Assembly: GCF_900143055.1 (NCBI RefSeq)
Contig: NZ_FRCW01000002.1
Location: 310,001-374,000, forward strand
Source: Fibrobacter sp. UWR3
GTDB taxonomy: Bacteria; Fibrobacterota; Fibrobacteria; Fibrobacterales; Fibrobacteraceae
Direction: 5' to 3'
Length of the DNA stretch: 64,000 nucleotides
Both the position numbers and the translations under genes were made by a program. Numbering within the stretch: position 1 is the stretch's first letter; each line of letters begins with the position of its first letter. A model generated the notes under the pieces. That model searched no databases. It saw nothing but the letters and a program-made list of their open reading frames with translations, and was not told the origin of the DNA. Positions 14,643 to 22,522 of this stretch are shown here, one piece after another.

Positions 14643-16355
14643 TTAAAACGTCTTCTTGACGGTGCAGACGAAACGGATGCGGTCGTAGTCGCCGTTAGGC
14701 ACCTGCACCACCTCGTCGGCAAGCACGTGGATGAGCGTACCCGCAAGGTAAAGTCCGAGCTTCGGGAACTGCTGCTCGAATGTAGCGTCCCAGTACCAGT
14801 CGCCCTTCACCACGAGCGGGTCGTGTCCACGCAGGTTCCACTGGGCATCGCTCCTGTAGCGCAGCGAATGCGAAACGCGGAAACTCTTGCGGATAAGCCA
14901 GTCGCCAGTAAACGCGACAAAGAATTCCGAAGGCGTGACCTCGAAGCGTTCCGTAGGCCCGTCGATGCGTTCAAAGCCCGCGAGCGCACGGAACTTGAAC
15001 ATATCCTCGTACCACGCGTCAATCCAGAGTTCGCCCGTAATGCCCTTGATCCAGGAATTTATGCGGGCAACATCTCCATAGCGGAACTCGAAGGCGTCAT
15101 CTTTCACGAAACCTTCCACGTCGAACGTCTCGGCACCGTGTTCCTCCCAGAAGCTAGCGCGCCCGCCCAGCGAGACGGAAGCGATCGTATCGGCAAACGC
15201 GAGGTATCCCTGCACCAGGTTCATCTGGCCATCCGGTGCAAGGTCAATTTCGTCATTCACTCCCTTCATGTTGAAATATTCAATATCATCGGCAAGCGGG
15301 TTCAAGCGCGTACCCGAAATATTCTTGATACCGAGCGTAACGCCCATGCCCTTCACGAGAACGGGCGCACCCATCTCTACGCTATCCTGCACGAGCCAGT
15401 CAGAATCGTTCATGCCGAACATCACGTCGGCGCGGAGCCAGCGGAGCGGCTGTACACGCAACTGCATAAACGGCCAAAGCACGCGGTCGTTATCGAGCCC
15501 AGTATAAACGTCGCCGTCATCGCTCACAAAGCGGAAGGCCAAGCCTCCCGAAATCTGGAAAACGCCCTTCTGGCAATCTTCGCCGCACTTGTAAAGCACG
15601 GAACCGCTCACCTCGTCGCGCTCGCCAGATTCACCGACTCGCTTGTTCTGGTATTCCGCGTGCTCGTAAGCGGCAGTCAGCGCGAAGTTCCAGAAATCCA
15701 CACGGCCTTCCACACGGGGCGCCATGTGTACCGGAATCCAGCGGGACGATTCCATGTATTCCCAGATGTATTCCTCGCCCGCAAGCACGGAAGCGTTCAC
15801 AAAATCGTTCGTATAGCCCAGCCCGCCGTAGATGGAACTGAACATCGGGTAGTTCTCGCCGAACAGCGAGAACTCGTCATCGACCATCTTCTTGCGATAG
15901 CTTGCTGTCCGCGCAGAATAGTGGTCGTCCTGGAAACCGCGGGCAGTTGCCCAGAATCCCTTGAAAGCAGGCGTCCTGAAACCACCTTCGAGAATGGGCG
16001 TGCGGTTCGTGGGCCTGTCCGTCTCGGTAATCACGTCCTGGTAAATCATGTCGCCGAGTTCATTGCCCGTCTTGACCCACACGGAAGGTTCCATCGGTTC
16101 CCACGAGGGCAGTACCGACATGCGGTTGAACAGGAGGCGATTGCGCAATTTTTGCGGAGTCCAGAGTTCACTTTCGGAGTGGATTCCGCCCGCACCGAGA
16201 ATGCGGTCAAAGAAATATGTAGGCCCGCCGACAAGGAATGTACCGTCGTCACGGCTAACCGGCTCCATCCCTTCCATTTCGGGGTCAATCGCCGCACTTG
16301 CATTTACCGCAAGCAGGGCTATAGACAACGTTGTCAACAAGGAGGAAAACTTCAT
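14643..16355 (-). CDS. Outer-membrane beta-barrel-like protein, unknown
   Basis: 570 residues. Signal peptide MKFSSLLTTLSIALLAVNASA, then a sequence rich in Trp, Tyr and alternating polar/hydrophobic strands, ending in an aromatic residue (VKKTF), typical of an outer-membrane barrel. No family is recognised. ATG 16355 overlaps the preceding gene stop (TAATG), so it is translationally coupled to the smaller barrel protein and belongs to the fmt-rsmB operon. Probably Fibrobacter-specific. Confidence 0.65.
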   Translation of the reverse strand: MKFSSLLTTLSIALLAVNASAAIDPEMEGMEPVSRDDGTFLVGGPTYFFDRILGAGGIHSESELWTPQKLRNRLLFNRMSVLPSWEPMEPSVWVKTGNELGDMIYQDVITETDRPTNRTPILEGGFRTPAFKGFWATARGFQDDHYSARTASYRKKMVDDEFSLFGENYPMFSSIYGGLGYTNDFVNASVLAGEEYIWEYMESSRWIPVHMAPRVEGRVDFWNFALTAAYEHAEYQNKRVGESGERDEVSGSVLYKCGEDCQKGVFQISGGLAFRFVSDDGDVYTGLDNDRVLWPFMQLRVQPLRWLRADVMFGMNDSDWLVQDSVEMGAPVLVKGMGVTLGIKNISGTRLNPLADDIEYFNMKGVNDEIDLAPDGQMNLVQGYLAFADTIASVSLGGRASFWEEHGAETFDVEGFVKDDAFEFRYGDVARINSWIKGITGELWIDAWYEDMFKFRALAGFERIDGPTERFEVTPSEFFVAFTGDWLIRKSFRVSHSLRYRSDAQWNLRGHDPLVVKGDWYWDATFEQQFPKLGLYLAGTLIHVLADEVVQVPNGDYDRIRFVCTVKKTF

Positions 16356-16987
16356 TACCAGACCCTCCTTTCAATGTAGAAGCCCACGGTGAGCATATTC
16401 GACCTTTCTGGGAGAGTCCACAGCTGTTCCCAGAGTACGTTCAGGCCCGCCGTAAAGTCCTTGAAGTAGAGGAACGGCATGTTCACGCGGGCAAACCACC
16501 CGAATTCCGTCTCGTTATCGAGAAGCATGCCGCCACGGCCCTTCAAATAGTCCTCCTCGCCATCGTAATCGGCACGCGTCCAGTTACAGGTGAAGCCCGC
16601 ACCCACGGCCAGCGGGCGGATGCGTTTCCAACGCCAGTCAAGCCCGAGGCGACCCACAAACTGGTGCACGCCCGGGAACGGAATCCCTTCGGCACGCACC
16701 TTCACGTAGGCATAGTTGAAATGCACAAAGCCGTCAAAGTCATCCCAGTAGCTGTAACGCAGCCCGACACCCCCATAGAACGAATTTTCCACGGCATCCT
16801 GGAGGTCGCCGAAGGGGTACATCTCGCCACCCTCGATAGACACGTACGCTTTCGAGAAAGCGGAATCCGCAGGGTTCGCCTTAACAGAATCCGCAGGAGT
16901 CTGTACAACGGCCGAATCAGCAGTCTGCGCAAACGGAACCGTCGCAAGGCACAGAACTATTGCAGATAAAATAAGTTTCAGTTTCAT
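16355..16987 (-). CDS. Small outer-membrane beta-barrel protein, unknown
   Basis: 210 residues. Signal peptide MKLKLILSAIVLCLATVPFA, then a Asp/Pro-rich linker with two repeats of TPADSVKANPADS type, then barrel-like strands (YVSIEGGEMYPFG, GVGLRYSYWDDFDGFVHF, VGAGFTCNW) as in the OmpA-like or outer-membrane protein beta-barrel family. C-terminus RRVW. Its start overlaps the rsmB stop by four bases (ATGA). Partner of the following larger barrel gene by position. Confidence 0.65.
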   Translation of the reverse strand: MKLKLILSAIVLCLATVPFAQTADSAVVQTPADSVKANPADSAFSKAYVSIEGGEMYPFGDLQDAVENSFYGGVGLRYSYWDDFDGFVHFNYAYVKVRAEGIPFPGVHQFVGRLGLDWRWKRIRPLAVGAGFTCNWTRADYDGEEDYLKGRGGMLLDNETEFGWFARVNMPFLYFKDFTAGLNVLWEQLWTLPERSNMLTVGFYIERRVW

Positions 16988-18231
16988 ACTTTTTTCCGTT
17001 CCAAAGCCTGTGCAAAAAATCCGTCAAAACGATTATCCTGCGCGCCGGGGAGCACATGTTCGCCACGCTTGGCAAATTCAGGGTGGGCCTTCAAGAAGCG
17101 GTTCACGACCTGGGTCGTTTCTAGCGGGTCGGGGCTGCACGTGGCATATACGAGAACACCGCCTTCCGCAAGGTGATTTGATGCGGATTCAAGAATTCCG
17201 TACTGCAGTTCGGCAAGTTCCTTCATGGAATCTTGCGTAATACGATACTTTGATTCGGGCCTGCGGGGCATAACGCCCATGTTGCTGCACGGCACGTCGA
17301 GCAAGATGCGATCGAACTTCGACTGCTGCGGCGAAAGCGCGTCGATGCATTCCAGCCGCACGTTCTTGAGGCCCAGGCGGTCCACCACGTCGTGCATCTT
17401 TTCTACGCGGAATGCGGAAACATCGCTTGCGAGAATATCGAGCGAACTGTCCATCTCGCCCATCAGCGCGGACTTTCCGCCGGGAGCGGCACACGCATCC
17501 CAAACCCTCTGGCCGGGCTTCAGGTCGAGCAGTTTCACGACCTCGTACGCGGAAGGGTTCTGCATGCTGAACTCGCCCTTCGCGAAGGATTCCGATTCGA
17601 GAATCGGCTTGAGTTTTGCATCTTCGGGAACCTGGATGTAGCGGTCGTAGAGAATCGAGGCGCCCGTAAGCCCGAGTTTCTGGGCAAGTACCGGAGCGGA
17701 AGTCTTCTGCAGGTTCACGCGAATCCATTCCACCGGGCGCTCGAGCGTCGCCTTCGCAAGCGATTCTGCACGGTCACCGCCGTAAATATCGAACCAGCGA
17801 CGCACCAGCCATTCGGGCACCGAACTTTCAATCGAAACGCGGCGCACGCGCTGTTGCGGAAGTGCGGGCAGCCCGGACCTCCGCGCGGAATGCAGCACGG
17901 CGTTCACGAGCCGCGCGGAACCTTCGCCAAGGTTCGCCGCCTTCACAAGTTCCACGCTCGTCGAAACGGCGGCGTGGTCCGGGATTTCCATAAAGAACAT
18001 CTGGAAGATTCCCATTTCAAGCACGGTCGCCACTTCAAGCGAGGGCATTTTCTTTACGAGAGTCTTTAAAAAGTATTGCAGGTACAGGTGCCTGCGGCAC
18101 ACGCCCAGGGCAAGTTCCATCGCGAAAGGAGAAAGCCCGCTTTCTTTAATAAAGCTGCCGTCCTTCTGCCACAGCAGAAGCACGCGGTATGCGTCCATGC
18201 GCTCTTTCAGGGAATCGTCTAGCAAAAGCAA
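16984..18231 (-). CDS. rsmB: 16S rRNA m5C967 methyltransferase RsmB
   Basis: 415 residues if TTG 18231 is used (13-base overlap with fmt); ATG 18198 is the next strong candidate. N-terminal NusB-like RNA-binding domain (to ~140) and a C-terminal SAM methyltransferase. WDACAAPGGKSALM is the SAM-binding motif, DVPCSNMGVMPRRPE holds the motif IV Cys and YATCSPDPLE the nucleophilic Cys of motif VI. It methylates C967 of 16S rRNA. The fmt-rsmB order is conserved in many bacteria. Confidence 0.9.
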   Translation of the reverse strand: MLLLDDSLKERMDAYRVLLLWQKDGSFIKESGLSPFAMELALGVCRRHLYLQYFLKTLVKKMPSLEVATVLEMGIFQMFFMEIPDHAAVSTSVELVKAANLGEGSARLVNAVLHSARRSGLPALPQQRVRRVSIESSVPEWLVRRWFDIYGGDRAESLAKATLERPVEWIRVNLQKTSAPVLAQKLGLTGASILYDRYIQVPEDAKLKPILESESFAKGEFSMQNPSAYEVVKLLDLKPGQRVWDACAAPGGKSALMGEMDSSLDILASDVSAFRVEKMHDVVDRLGLKNVRLECIDALSPQQSKFDRILLDVPCSNMGVMPRRPESKYRITQDSMKELAELQYGILESASNHLAEGGVLVYATCSPDPLETTQVVNRFLKAHPEFAKRGEHVLPGAQDNRFDGFFAQALERKKV

Positions 18232-19145
18232 AGTCCTTCGCGCTTCTGGATTCCGCGCATGAAGTCGGCGACAGGCATCGGCTTCTTGCCTTCGGCCTGA
18301 ATCTCGATGACCTCGAGCAGGCCCTCGCCCGTACCCACGTAAAAGCGATTGTCCTTGAATTCCACTGCACCCGGAGCAAGCTTCGGGCCCGCCTCCGGAG
18401 TATCCGTCTTACGCAAGTAAACCATACGGCCGCCCAGCTTCCCGTAACCGCCGGGCCACGGGTTGAATGCGCGAATCCTATTGTGGATTACCGCAGCAGG
18501 CAGGTTAAAATCGATAAGGCCTTCTTCTTTTTTCAGCTTCGGCGCGCCACTTGCCTGCGCGTGATCCTGCGTCAAGTCCTTCTCGCGGCCTTCGAGCAAC
18601 TGGTGAATCGCATCGTCCAGCGCGTCGCAACCGGGTGCAACCATCTTTTCCAAGAGCGAAGCCGTCGTATCCTGATGGTCAATCGCCACCGTGCGCTGCG
18701 CAAGAATCGGGCCGTGGTCCATCTTCTCGTCCAGGCGGAAAACCGTCACGCCCGTTTCGGGAAGGCCATCGGCAATCGCGCGCTGCACCGGGGCTGCCCC
18801 GCGGTACTTCGGCAAAAGGCTCCCGTGAACGTTCACGGCGCCGAACTTCGCGACACCCAGGATGTTCTTCGGCAAAATCGAGTATGCAACGACCACGAAC
18901 AGGTCGGCTTCGAACTTGCGCAAATCCGCCTCGAATTCGGGCGACTTCAGGTCGGTCGGCTGGAGTACGGGCAGCCCGTATTCGAGGGCCAGTTGTTTCA
19001 CTGGCGGCGGCGTTAACACGCGCCCACGCCCTGCCGGCCTGTCAGGTTGCGTCACCACAGCCACCACGTCTGCAAAGTCCGATTCCTTGAGATGCTTCAA
19101 AAAACAAGCCGCGAATTCCGGCGTTCCCATAAATACGATTTTCAT
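18219..19145 (-). CDS. fmt: Methionyl-tRNA formyltransferase
   Basis: 308 residues from ATG 19145. MKIVFMGTPEFAACFLKHL is the canonical start; the catalytic region is VNVHGSLLPKYRGAAPVQRAI with the Asn-His pair and later the Asp in VTVFRLDEKMDHGPIL. The C-terminal tRNA-binding domain follows (AFNPWPGGYGKLGGRM). It formylates initiator Met-tRNA using 10-formyl-THF. A TATATT hexamer (19158-19153) ends seven bases upstream of the ATG without a ribosome site. First gene of an operon with rsmB and two outer-membrane genes. Confidence 0.96.
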   Translation of the reverse strand: MKIVFMGTPEFAACFLKHLKESDFADVVAVVTQPDRPAGRGRVLTPPPVKQLALEYGLPVLQPTDLKSPEFEADLRKFEADLFVVVAYSILPKNILGVAKFGAVNVHGSLLPKYRGAAPVQRAIADGLPETGVTVFRLDEKMDHGPILAQRTVAIDHQDTTASLLEKMVAPGCDALDDAIHQLLEGREKDLTQDHAQASGAPKLKKEEGLIDFNLPAAVIHNRIRAFNPWPGGYGKLGGRMVYLRKTDTPEAGPKLAPGAVEFKDNRFYVGTGEGLLEVIEIQAEGKKPMPVADFMRGIQKREGLCFC

Positions 19146-19148
19146 AAC

Positions 19149-19177
19149 TTGAAATATAGAATATACTTTTCTACATT
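19149..19177 (+). promoter_or_regulatory. Overlapping divergent promoters of cidA/lrgA-like gene and fmt
   Basis: Plus strand: -35 TTGAAA 19149-19154, 17-base spacer, -10 TACATT 19172-19177 (TACATTTG, a TAnnTTTG match), ten bases before ATG 19188. Minus strand: TATATT 19158-19153 for fmt lies inside the same segment, so the two RNA polymerases would compete. Confidence 0.6.
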
Positions 19178-19187
19178 TGCACCCGTC

Positions 19188-19613
19188 ATGAGAATACCGC
19201 TCCAACTTGCCGTGATTTTCGCTATTTGCGTCGCCGGGGAATTCCTCCACCGCATCGTGGGCGTGCCCCTCCCGGGGAACATTATCGGCATGGTCCTGCT
19301 GCTCATATTACTTTGTACTAAAGTCATCAAGCCGGAACAGATTTCGGGCGTCTCGAGCTTTTTCCTGAACCACCTGGCACTCTTCTTCTTGCCGCCTAGC
19401 ATCGCCATCATGGCCGTCGGCGACGACATCCTTTCCAAGTGGCCGCTACTCCTGTTCCTCTGCATCGCCTTCACGCTCGTGGCCATTGCTGCCGGCGGCC
19501 GGGTCACGCAGTTTTTTATCCGCAGGCAGGAATACCGGGAAAACCTTGCCCTGCGTGCAGAACGCCTTTCCAAGCGTGCAGAACGCAACGGCACAATCGG
19601 GGGCGAAAAATGA
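19188..19613 (+). CDS. CidA/LrgA-family holin-like membrane protein
   Basis: 141 residues from ATG 19188. Four membrane helices; GEFLHRIVGVPLPGNIIGMVLL is the family signature (LPG.IiGmvLL). The C-terminal tail is charged and repetitive (NAFPSVQNA in another frame; ERLSKRAERNG). In Staphylococcus these proteins modulate murein hydrolase export and in other bacteria pyruvate or glycolate transport; which applies here is unknown. Start overlaps no other gene; its stop overlaps the LrgB start by four bases. Confidence 0.88.
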   Translation: MRIPLQLAVIFAICVAGEFLHRIVGVPLPGNIIGMVLLLILLCTKVIKPEQISGVSSFFLNHLALFFLPPSIAIMAVGDDILSKWPLLLFLCIAFTLVAIAAGGRVTQFFIRRQEYRENLALRAERLSKRAERNGTIGGEK

Positions 19614-20299
19614 ACGCCATCATCAACTCTCCCCTGTTCGGCATATTCCTCACGCTCGTCGCTTTTGAAACCGGCGTGTTCATCAGCAAGAAGTTCAAGT
19701 ATTCCTTCCTGAACCCACTTCTGATAGGCAACATCCTCATCGTCGGATTCCTGCTCATCACGGGCATCAGCCTCGAAAGCTACAACGTGGGCGGCGACTA
19801 TATTTCGGTGATGCTCTCGCCCGCGACAGTCGTGCTCGCCGTGCCGCTCTACAGGCAGATTTCCAAGCTCAGGCAATTCTGGAAGCCCATACTCGCGGGC
19901 ATCTTCGCGGGTAGCCTCACCTCGATTGCGTGCGTGATTCTTTTCAGCAAGCTGCTCGGGCTGAGCAACACGCTCATGCTCTCGTTGCTCCCGAAATCCG
20001 TCACCATCCCGATGGGGAGTGTCATCTCGTCGCAAATCGGCGGCATTCCTTCCGTCACCATCATCGCCATCACCGTCACGGGAATCACGGGTGCGGTCGC
20101 GGCCCCCGCCGTATGCAGGTTCTGCCACATAAAGCACAAGGTAGCGCAGGGAATCGCCATCGGTACCGCAAGCCATGCGCTCGGCACCACCCGCGCCATG
20201 GAGATGGGCGAAGTACAGGGCGCCATGAGCAGCCTTGCCATCGGGATTGCAGGGCTATTCACCGCAGTCGTCGCACCGTTACTGACCGCGCAGTTCTAG
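19610..20299 (+). CDS. LrgB/CidB-family membrane protein
   Basis: 229 residues from ATG 19610 (ATGA overlap with the LrgA-like gene). Seven or eight membrane helices; family motifs LLPKSVTIPMGSVISSQIGG, ITVTGITGAV and IGTASHALGTTRAMEMGE are intact. Works with the upstream CidA/LrgA partner as a two-component membrane complex linked to murein hydrolase control, pyruvate/glycolate export or overflow metabolism in different lineages. Confidence 0.93.
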   Translation: MNAIINSPLFGIFLTLVAFETGVFISKKFKYSFLNPLLIGNILIVGFLLITGISLESYNVGGDYISVMLSPATVVLAVPLYRQISKLRQFWKPILAGIFAGSLTSIACVILFSKLLGLSNTLMLSLLPKSVTIPMGSVISSQIGGIPSVTIIAITVTGITGAVAAPAVCRFCHIKHKVAQGIAIGTASHALGTTRAMEMGEVQGAMSSLAIGIAGLFTAVVAPLLTAQF

Positions 20300-20359
20300 A
20301 CCCACCCACTTCCGATTTAACATCGAAGGCTTCGGCTCACACTAACTACTCGAAATTAT

Positions 20360-20365
20360 TATATT
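20360..20365 (+). promoter_or_regulatory. -10 element TATATT upstream of a 70-residue membrane protein gene
   Basis: TATATTTA begins at 20360; the hexamer ends six bases before ATG 20372, with no ribosome site. The -35 is weak (TCACAC). Confidence 0.45.
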
Positions 20366-20371
20366 TAAGCC

Positions 20372-20584
20372 ATGGCTTACGTACTCTTGATTCTCGCTAC
20401 CCTTATCGGCCTTGCCATCTGCGCGTACTTCTTGCGCAAGAACATTCTCGTAATCCGCGAGAAGAACAAGAACGAACCGAAGGCGTACAAGCGCGGGCTC
20501 AACTACGTGCTCACGGGCCTATGGTACGGCTACCTTGCCGTATTCTTCATCGGACTAACTGTTAATAATATAGGCAATTGGTAA
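20372..20584 (+). CDS. Small two-helix membrane protein, unknown
   Basis: 70 residues. N-terminal helix AYVLLILATLIGLAICAYFL, a basic loop (REKNKNEPKAYKRG) and a second helix YVLTGLWYGYLAVFFIGL. No recognised family. Preceded by its own -10-like element and followed directly by palindromic repeat copy 5. Coding is supported by the clean helix-loop-helix pattern and in-frame stop, not by homology. Confidence 0.6.
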   Translation: MAYVLLILATLIGLAICAYFLRKNILVIREKNKNEPKAYKRGLNYVLTGLWYGYLAVFFIGLTVNNIGNW

Positions 20585-20586
20585 AA

Positions 20587-20632
20587 GATCCCCGGTCATC
20601 CCCGTCAAGCGAGGACAGGCGCCGGGGATGAC
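20587..20632. repeat. Palindromic dispersed repeat, copy 5 (long-loop form)
   Basis: GATCCCCGG at 20587-20595 pairs with CCGGGGATGAC at 20622-20632; the loop holds a second CATCCCCGTC and an AGCGAGGACAGG segment. It fills much of the 68-base gap between convergent genes. Confidence 0.85.
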
Positions 20633-20652
20633 AATCGCATCAGTGGTTCAAG

Positions 20653-21378
20653 CTACTTGCGGGCCTCTAGCCAGCGTTCGTACAGGAACAGCGCAATCAG
20701 GTTCTTGCCGTCGATAAACTTGTGGGCGGCTTCCTCGTAGGGCAACACTACCGTCCTAATCCATTCGTTCTCTTCGACATACGTCTGGTTCTTGCCGTCC
20801 ATCGCCTTCAGCTGTTCCGGCGTCACGTCGCGCTCGATGGCGTACAGGCGAATGCGTTCGTCCAGGAGTCCGCAACTGCCCGCAAAGCCTTCCGTCATGC
20901 CCTTCCACCAGAATTCGGAAAGGTCGATGAGTTCCGAATCTTCCGCCTTTATCTGCGCTTCTTCTTCAAGCTCAGAAAGCGCCACCTTGCGGTAATCGCC
21001 GCTCCAGTCCAGAATCCCCGCGGGTATTTCGAGCGAGGCTTCCTCGGTAATGGCAAGCCTCGGCTGGCGAACCAACAGCAGGTACTTTTTCCCTTCGCAG
21101 CGGAGCACCACGAGCACGCCCACCGCATTCCCGCGCAAGAGCACCACGCCGTGCACGGGCCTGCCATCGGGCAATGTCGCCGTTGCGGTAATCTTGATGA
21201 ACAGCGGGCGGTGAACACGGCTAAAGTAGTCGACCGAATCCACATGGATGTGCGTTACCGCAAAATCCTTGCGCGCCTTCGCAATCCAGTCCTTGAAAAA
21301 CGGGCAATCGACGATTATCTGGTAGTCACTTTCGGGAATGTCCGTCGCGAACGAGTATTCAATATTATCTTGCAGCAT
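20653..21378 (-). CDS. Nudix hydrolase of ADP-sugar/ADP-ribose type with degenerate box
   Basis: 241 residues from ATG 21378, with GGAAG six bases upstream; an in-frame ATG at 21414 lacks a site. The Nudix region GILDWSGDYRKVALSELEEE keeps the leading Gly and the metal-binding Glu residues of the helix, but the usual Arg before the first Glu is Ser and the late Gly is Gln. The C-terminal TYVEENEWIRTVVLPYEEAAH and FIDGKNLIALFLYERW resemble plant-type ADP-sugar diphosphatases. Last gene of the operon 24113-20653. Metal binding should persist; activity is uncertain. Confidence 0.75.
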   Translation of the reverse strand: MLQDNIEYSFATDIPESDYQIIVDCPFFKDWIAKARKDFAVTHIHVDSVDYFSRVHRPLFIKITATATLPDGRPVHGVVLLRGNAVGVLVVLRCEGKKYLLLVRQPRLAITEEASLEIPAGILDWSGDYRKVALSELEEEAQIKAEDSELIDLSEFWWKGMTEGFAGSCGLLDERIRLYAIERDVTPEQLKAMDGKNQTYVEENEWIRTVVLPYEEAAHKFIDGKNLIALFLYERWLEARK

Positions 21379-21423
21379 CTTTACTTCCAATAGGTTCCGC
21401 GAAGAATACGACATGCAAACGAT

Positions 21424-22491
21424 TTACTTTGCCGGCGCGACCTTCGCGGATTTCCAGGTACCGTAGAGCGAATCCGCATCAAGGGAATCCGGGAACACGC
21501 GGTTGCGGCCCATGTCATAGATAAACACGTCCTTCAGTGCAGAAGGCCCGCAGGCGCTCTCGGACTCGTCGGGAACCATAAGTTCACGGATAAAGTTCAC
21601 GTTCTTCCCCAGCGCGTATCCCGCCACCCGGAAAGAATTCATCGTGGCACATTCGGGAATCTCCTCTACATAGTAGAGGCTCGTAAACCACACGGTATCG
21701 GCGCGTTCCTGCACAGGCCCGACCGCAGAAGAATCGTTCACCCAGCGGCTCGCCACGCAGTAGGTGGAATCGTCGGACGCGCACGCCTTGCGGATAGGCA
21801 CGAGGGCCGTATCGGTAAGGCTCCAGGCCATCGGGAACAGCGTATCGTTCACGACTGAATCGCACATGTCGATGCGCAGTTCACAAGAAGATTGCATCGC
21901 GCGCCAGTAAAACACTCGCGGGTTGAGGCTATCGAGCACCTTCAAGACCGAGGGAGAATCCTTGGTGCGGAGCGGGAGCGAAGATACCGTATCGAAGAGG
22001 CTGTCCACGTAGATGGCGAAAGTATCGAGTTCGAACTTGCCGCGACGCAAAAGAACCGTATCGAGAACGTTGCCCTCGTCGTTACGCACGCGCAAAACAG
22101 ACGCATCCCCAAATTCTTCGGCAGGGGGCAACAGCTTGATTACCGTATCCGGGTGGAGGAACGGCGACGGGCAATCCTTACCATCGGACTCGATGATTAT
22201 CTTCGGGAAAAACACGAGAGCGTCACCTTCGTGCGAGGTATCGATTTCGATTCGCTTGAGCGCGCAGTTGGAATAGCTCCAGAGGCTGTCTATCCGCAGA
22301 TAGAGCGTATCGGACACGAGATGGATAAGCGAGTTGGAATCGAATTCGGCAATGCGGAAAAAGCCCGTACCCACGAAGGAATCGTCTTCTGCAGATACGG
22401 GAATCGCGCCATCATCGTCGCGGGTACACGCGGACACGCAAAGCATGGCCGCGACCGCAGCAAAAATCCCGATGATAAACGACTTGCGCAC
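21424..22491 (-). CDS. Lipoprotein of unknown function
   Basis: 355 residues. N-terminal MRKSFIIGIFAAVAAMLCVSAC is a lipoprotein signal peptide with lipobox VSAC; Asp-rich residues follow the Cys (CTRDDDG). The mature part is rich in Asp, Ser and Val with even strand spacing (DTLYLRIDSLWS, RRGKFELDTFAIYVDSLFD), suggesting a beta-rich periplasmic protein. No family recognised. It stands between the M23-like and Nudix genes in a minus-strand operon. Confidence 0.68.
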   Translation of the reverse strand: MRKSFIIGIFAAVAAMLCVSACTRDDDGAIPVSAEDDSFVGTGFFRIAEFDSNSLIHLVSDTLYLRIDSLWSYSNCALKRIEIDTSHEGDALVFFPKIIIESDGKDCPSPFLHPDTVIKLLPPAEEFGDASVLRVRNDEGNVLDTVLLRRGKFELDTFAIYVDSLFDTVSSLPLRTKDSPSVLKVLDSLNPRVFYWRAMQSSCELRIDMCDSVVNDTLFPMAWSLTDTALVPIRKACASDDSTYCVASRWVNDSSAVGPVQERADTVWFTSLYYVEEIPECATMNSFRVAGYALGKNVNFIRELMVPDESESACGPSALKDVFIYDMGRNRVFPDSLDADSLYGTWKSAKVAPAK

Positions 22492-22522
22492 CTGCTCTCT
22501 CCGAAATCAAACCGCCCTAAAC

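Noticed and set aside
14727-16379. 550-residue open frame opposite the outer-membrane barrel gene
   Set aside because: Antisense shadow; the minus-strand gene has a signal peptide and overlaps its neighbour correctly.
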